Translations under genes and position numbers: made by a program
Assembly: GCF_000231055.2 (NCBI RefSeq)
Contig: NZ_CM001466.1
Location: forward strand, 2,750,643 to 2,814,642
Origin: Saccharomonospora azurea NA-128
GTDB lineage: Bacteria > Actinomycetota > Actinomycetes > Mycobacteriales > Pseudonocardiaceae
Direction: 5' to 3'
DNA: 64,000 bases
The notes under the pieces: model-generated
Database searches by the model: none
The model's input: only the letters and a program-made list of their open reading frames with translations
What the model was told of the DNA's origin: nothing
Part shown: positions 60,275 through 64,000 of the stretch, one piece after another
Layout: each line of letters starts with the position of its first letter
How positions within the stretch are numbered: position 1 is the stretch's first letter

Positions 60275-60407
60275 GGGCACAGCGTAAGCGGCGGCGGTCG
60301 GACGACGTTCACCGGTACGTCCCCTTGCGGACGCGGGTCCGTAGCCCCATCGTCTCGACCGAAGATCACAGTCAGGCGGCACCGATCACCACCTGGAAGG
60401 CGGGAGA

Positions 60408-61520
60408 ATGCGGAAGAAGCTGGCACTACTGGCCCTGTGCGGGCTCACGGCGCTCGGGGGCGCGGTCGCCCCGGCGAGCGCCGAACCCGGCGAGCGACCC
60501 GGCGGCACGCACGGCGACGAGGAGTTCGTCGTCGTCGGTCACCGGGGCGCGTCGGGCTACCGGCCCGAACACACCCTGGCGTCCTACGAGCTCGCCGCCC
60601 GCATGGGCGCCGACTACATCGAACCCGACCTCGTCACGACCTCGGACGGGGTGCTCGTCGCCAGGCACGAACCCGAGATCGGTGGCACGACCGACGTCGC
60701 CGAGCGCCCCGAGTTCGCCGATCGCAAGACCACCAAGCTCGTGGACGGCAAGCCCGTCACCGGCTGGTTCGCCGAGGACTTCACGCTCGCCGAGCTGAAG
60801 ACGCTGCGGGCCGTGGAACGCATTCCCGACCTGCGCCCCCACAACACGGTGTACGACGGCCGCTTCGAGATCCCGACGTTCCAGGAAGTGGTCGACCTCT
60901 CCCGCCGCCTGTCCCGCGAACTCGGCCGCACCATCGGCCTCTACATCGAGACGAAGCACCCGACGTACTTCGCCGAGCAGGACCTGGCTCTCGAACCGGC
61001 ACTCGTCGAGGCGCTCACCCGCAACGGCCTCAACCGCCCGAACGCGAAGGTCTACGTGCAGTCGTTCGAGGTGACGAACCTCCAGCAGCTCGACGACCGG
61101 CTGCGCGTGCCGCTGGTACAGCTCGTGGACGCCTCGGGCGCGCCCTACGACTTCGTGCACTCCGGCGACCCGCGCACCTACGACGACCTCCTGACGCCCG
61201 CCGGGTTGACCGACGTCGCGCGCTACGCGGACGGGCTGGGCCCGGCCAAGGACCGCATCATCCCGCGCGACGCCGACGGCAACCTCGGTGAGCCGACGTC
61301 ACTCGTGGACGACGCCCACCGCGCGGGTCTCGACGTGCACCCGTGGACGTTCCGCGCGGAGAACCAGTTCCTGCCCACCGACCTGCGGTCGTCCGACGAC
61401 CCGGCGGCGTGGGGTCGGGTCTTCGACGAGTACGAGGCGTTCCTCGCCACCGGGATCGACGGTGTGTTCGCCGACCACCCGGACATCGCGGTGGAGGCCG
61501 CCCGCTCCCACCGGCGCTGA
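60408..61520 (+). CDS. glpQ: Secreted glycerophosphodiester phosphodiesterase GlpQ
   Basis: GlpQ hydrolyses deacylated phospholipids (glycerophosphodiesters) to glycerol-3-phosphate and alcohols. The 370-residue precursor has a signal peptide (KKLALLALCGLTALGGAVAP, cleavage after ASA near 24). The mature enzyme has VVGHRGASGYRPEHTLASYE (catalytic His), GADYIEPDLVTTSDGVLVAR (metal Glu/Asp), IGLYIETKHP, and VHPWTFRAEN. GGCGGGAG precedes ATG 60408. The gene could feed phosphate scavenging with pst, but no PHO box was seen in front of it. Confidence 0.93.
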   Translation: MRKKLALLALCGLTALGGAVAPASAEPGERPGGTHGDEEFVVVGHRGASGYRPEHTLASYELAARMGADYIEPDLVTTSDGVLVARHEPEIGGTTDVAERPEFADRKTTKLVDGKPVTGWFAEDFTLAELKTLRAVERIPDLRPHNTVYDGRFEIPTFQEVVDLSRRLSRELGRTIGLYIETKHPTYFAEQDLALEPALVEALTRNGLNRPNAKVYVQSFEVTNLQQLDDRLRVPLVQLVDASGAPYDFVHSGDPRTYDDLLTPAGLTDVARYADGLGPAKDRIIPRDADGNLGEPTSLVDDAHRAGLDVHPWTFRAENQFLPTDLRSSDDPAAWGRVFDEYEAFLATGIDGVFADHPDIAVEAARSHRR

Positions 61521-61524
61521 GCGC

Positions 61525-61652
61525 CGTACGGGAAGAGCGAACATGCGTACGGGAATAGCCAACATCCGTCCCTGAACCGAGGACACGCCGGTGTGGGGCA
61601 ACCCACCCGGCGTGTCCTCGGTCTGCGCACGCGTGTTCGCAGTTCGCGTACG
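61525..61652. repeat. Array of 21-bp repeats flanking a terminator (locus 2)
   Basis: Three 21-bp units read in one direction (61525-61545 and 61546-61566, both starting CGTACGGGAA; 61567-61587 starting CGTCCCTGAA). Two read in the other (61611-61631 starting CGTGTCCTCGG; 61632-61652 starting CGTGTTCGCAG). They match the family at 25974-26147. The inner units also form the arms of the terminator 61577-61621. The array fills the whole space between the convergent glpQ and purA genes. Confidence 0.8.
61577..61621. terminator. Bidirectional terminator between glpQ and purA
   Basis: CCGAGGACACGCCGG (61577-61591) and CCGGCGTGTCCTCGG (61607-61621) are perfect 15-bp arms; the loop itself can form GTGGG/CCCAC. 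It is built out of the 21-bp repeat units on either side. Confidence 0.85.
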
Positions 61653-61654
61653 CG

Positions 61655-63681
<2,027 letters not shown>

Positions 63682-63751
63682 TTCTTTGTCACGTCGTGCG
63701 TAGTTTCGGCGCCCGGGTTCGTCGCCCGGGACGGAAAACGTCGACGTGACA

Positions 63752-63800
63752 TTGACAACGCCTGTTGTCCCAACAGAATCCGACCGGGGACAGCGTTGTC
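63752..63800 (+). promoter_or_regulatory. Promoter with two palindromes upstream of the lipase gene
   Basis: TTGACA (63752-63757) and CAGAAT (63774-63779) are spaced 16 nt. GACAAC-gcct-GTTGTC (63754-63769) overlaps the -35 box and GACA-gcgt-TGTC (63789-63800) lies just after the -10, an arrangement typical of repression. The repressor is unknown. Confidence 0.5.
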
Positions 63801-63821
63801 ACAAATTCACAAGGAGCGCAC

Positions 63822-64000
63822 ATGCGTCCACCCGGTCGGAGCCGACGTCTTCTCACCTCGCTCGCCAGTGTGGCCACCGCTGCCACCATGGTGACCGGAC
63901 TCACCGTGGCCGCGGGCCACGCCGCGCACGCCGACCCCGCGTCCGCGGACGACTTCTACACGCCGCCGAGTCCGCTGACGGGCGAGGCGGGCGACGTCCT
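63822..64000 (+). CDS. N-terminus of a secreted lipase (secretory lipase family), cut by window edge
   Basis: ATG 63822 (AAGGAG 5 nt upstream) opens a frame that continues past the window. It has an Arg-rich start (RPPGRSRRL), a hydrophobic segment (about 11-35) and a probable cleavage site AHA|DPASADD near residue 37-39. The mature start DDFYTPPSPLTGEAGDV is the recognisable beginning of the secretory (LIP-type) lipases of actinomycetes, ahead of the alpha/beta-hydrolase fold. Catalytic residues lie outside the window, so the call rests on this short motif and the signal peptide. Confidence 0.62.
   Translation, partial: MRPPGRSRRLLTSLASVATAATMVTGLTVAAGHAAHADPASADDFYTPPSPLTGEAGDV

Overview
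The window is very GC-rich, uses many GTG starts, and carries mycothiol synthase, DUF3073, GlnR, LCP and ESX-type (type VII) secretion genes. This points to a mycelial actinomycete of the family Pseudonocardiaceae (Saccharomonospora/Amycolatopsis-like; inference from protein style, not a database match). A conserved actinobacterial backbone is visible. The order phoU-(pstSCA)-pstB-mshD-glnR-lmeA-thioredoxin-cysA2-sseC-nitrobindin-pabC-ygfZ-DUF3073-purM-purF-sterol carrier-purL-purQ-purS broadly follows the order I know from Mycobacterium tuberculosis (roughly Rv0821 down to Rv0787). Accessory blocks are set into it. Layout: 1-1785 is an LCP cell-wall ligase cut by the window edge. 1888-6855 is the phosphate module, with two PHO-box-like direct repeats. 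6904-7827 is mshD. 7853-9478 is a decaying padR/ABC operon: the PadR gene is reduced to its C-terminus and the ATPase is frameshifted inside its P-loop. 9556-13598 holds glnR, a lipoprotein-like DUF2993 gene, a thioredoxin, and a sulfur operon preceded by a Cys-containing leader peptide. 13730-19409 holds conserved housekeeping genes, including an RsiG-like c-di-GMP-type anti-sigma and L-asparaginase. 19573-25959 holds an oxidoreductase and a TctCBA tricarboxylate transporter divergent from its CitA/CitB-type two-component system. 25974-26147 and 61525-61652 are two arrays of a 21-bp repeat, each filling a gap between convergent genes. 26171-29246 holds arfB, purM and purF. 29333-31126 is an XRE/DUF397 pair with a strong palindromic operator. 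31292-34818 holds a sterol carrier protein, a T7SS-associated protein, a GH25 lysozyme and a proline-rich membrane protein. 34899-38151 is purL-purQ-purS. 38424-44268 is a sugar-acid catabolic cluster (MFS importer, unknown TIM-barrel protein, enolase-superfamily dehydratase, ketoglutarate-semialdehyde dehydrogenase, IclR regulator) with three matching IclR-type operators. 44341-54093 is a mixed metabolic region (ALDH, MBL hydrolase, TSUP, purB, TetR, sigma/anti-sigma, threonine aldolase, HAD, aminotransferase). 54201-58863 is an ESX block (PE-like, PPE-like with several frame breaks, EspG, WXG-like, and a secreted transglycosylase). 59012-62941 holds purD, glpQ and purA. 63822-64000 is the start of a secreted lipase. 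Eight purine genes lie here (purF, M, L, Q, S, B, D, A), so much of IMP and AMP synthesis is encoded, but purC, N, H, E and K are not in the window. Many genes have a TAnnnT box exactly 6 nt before the start codon, indicating widespread leaderless transcription. No tRNA, rRNA, transposase or CRISPR array was seen.
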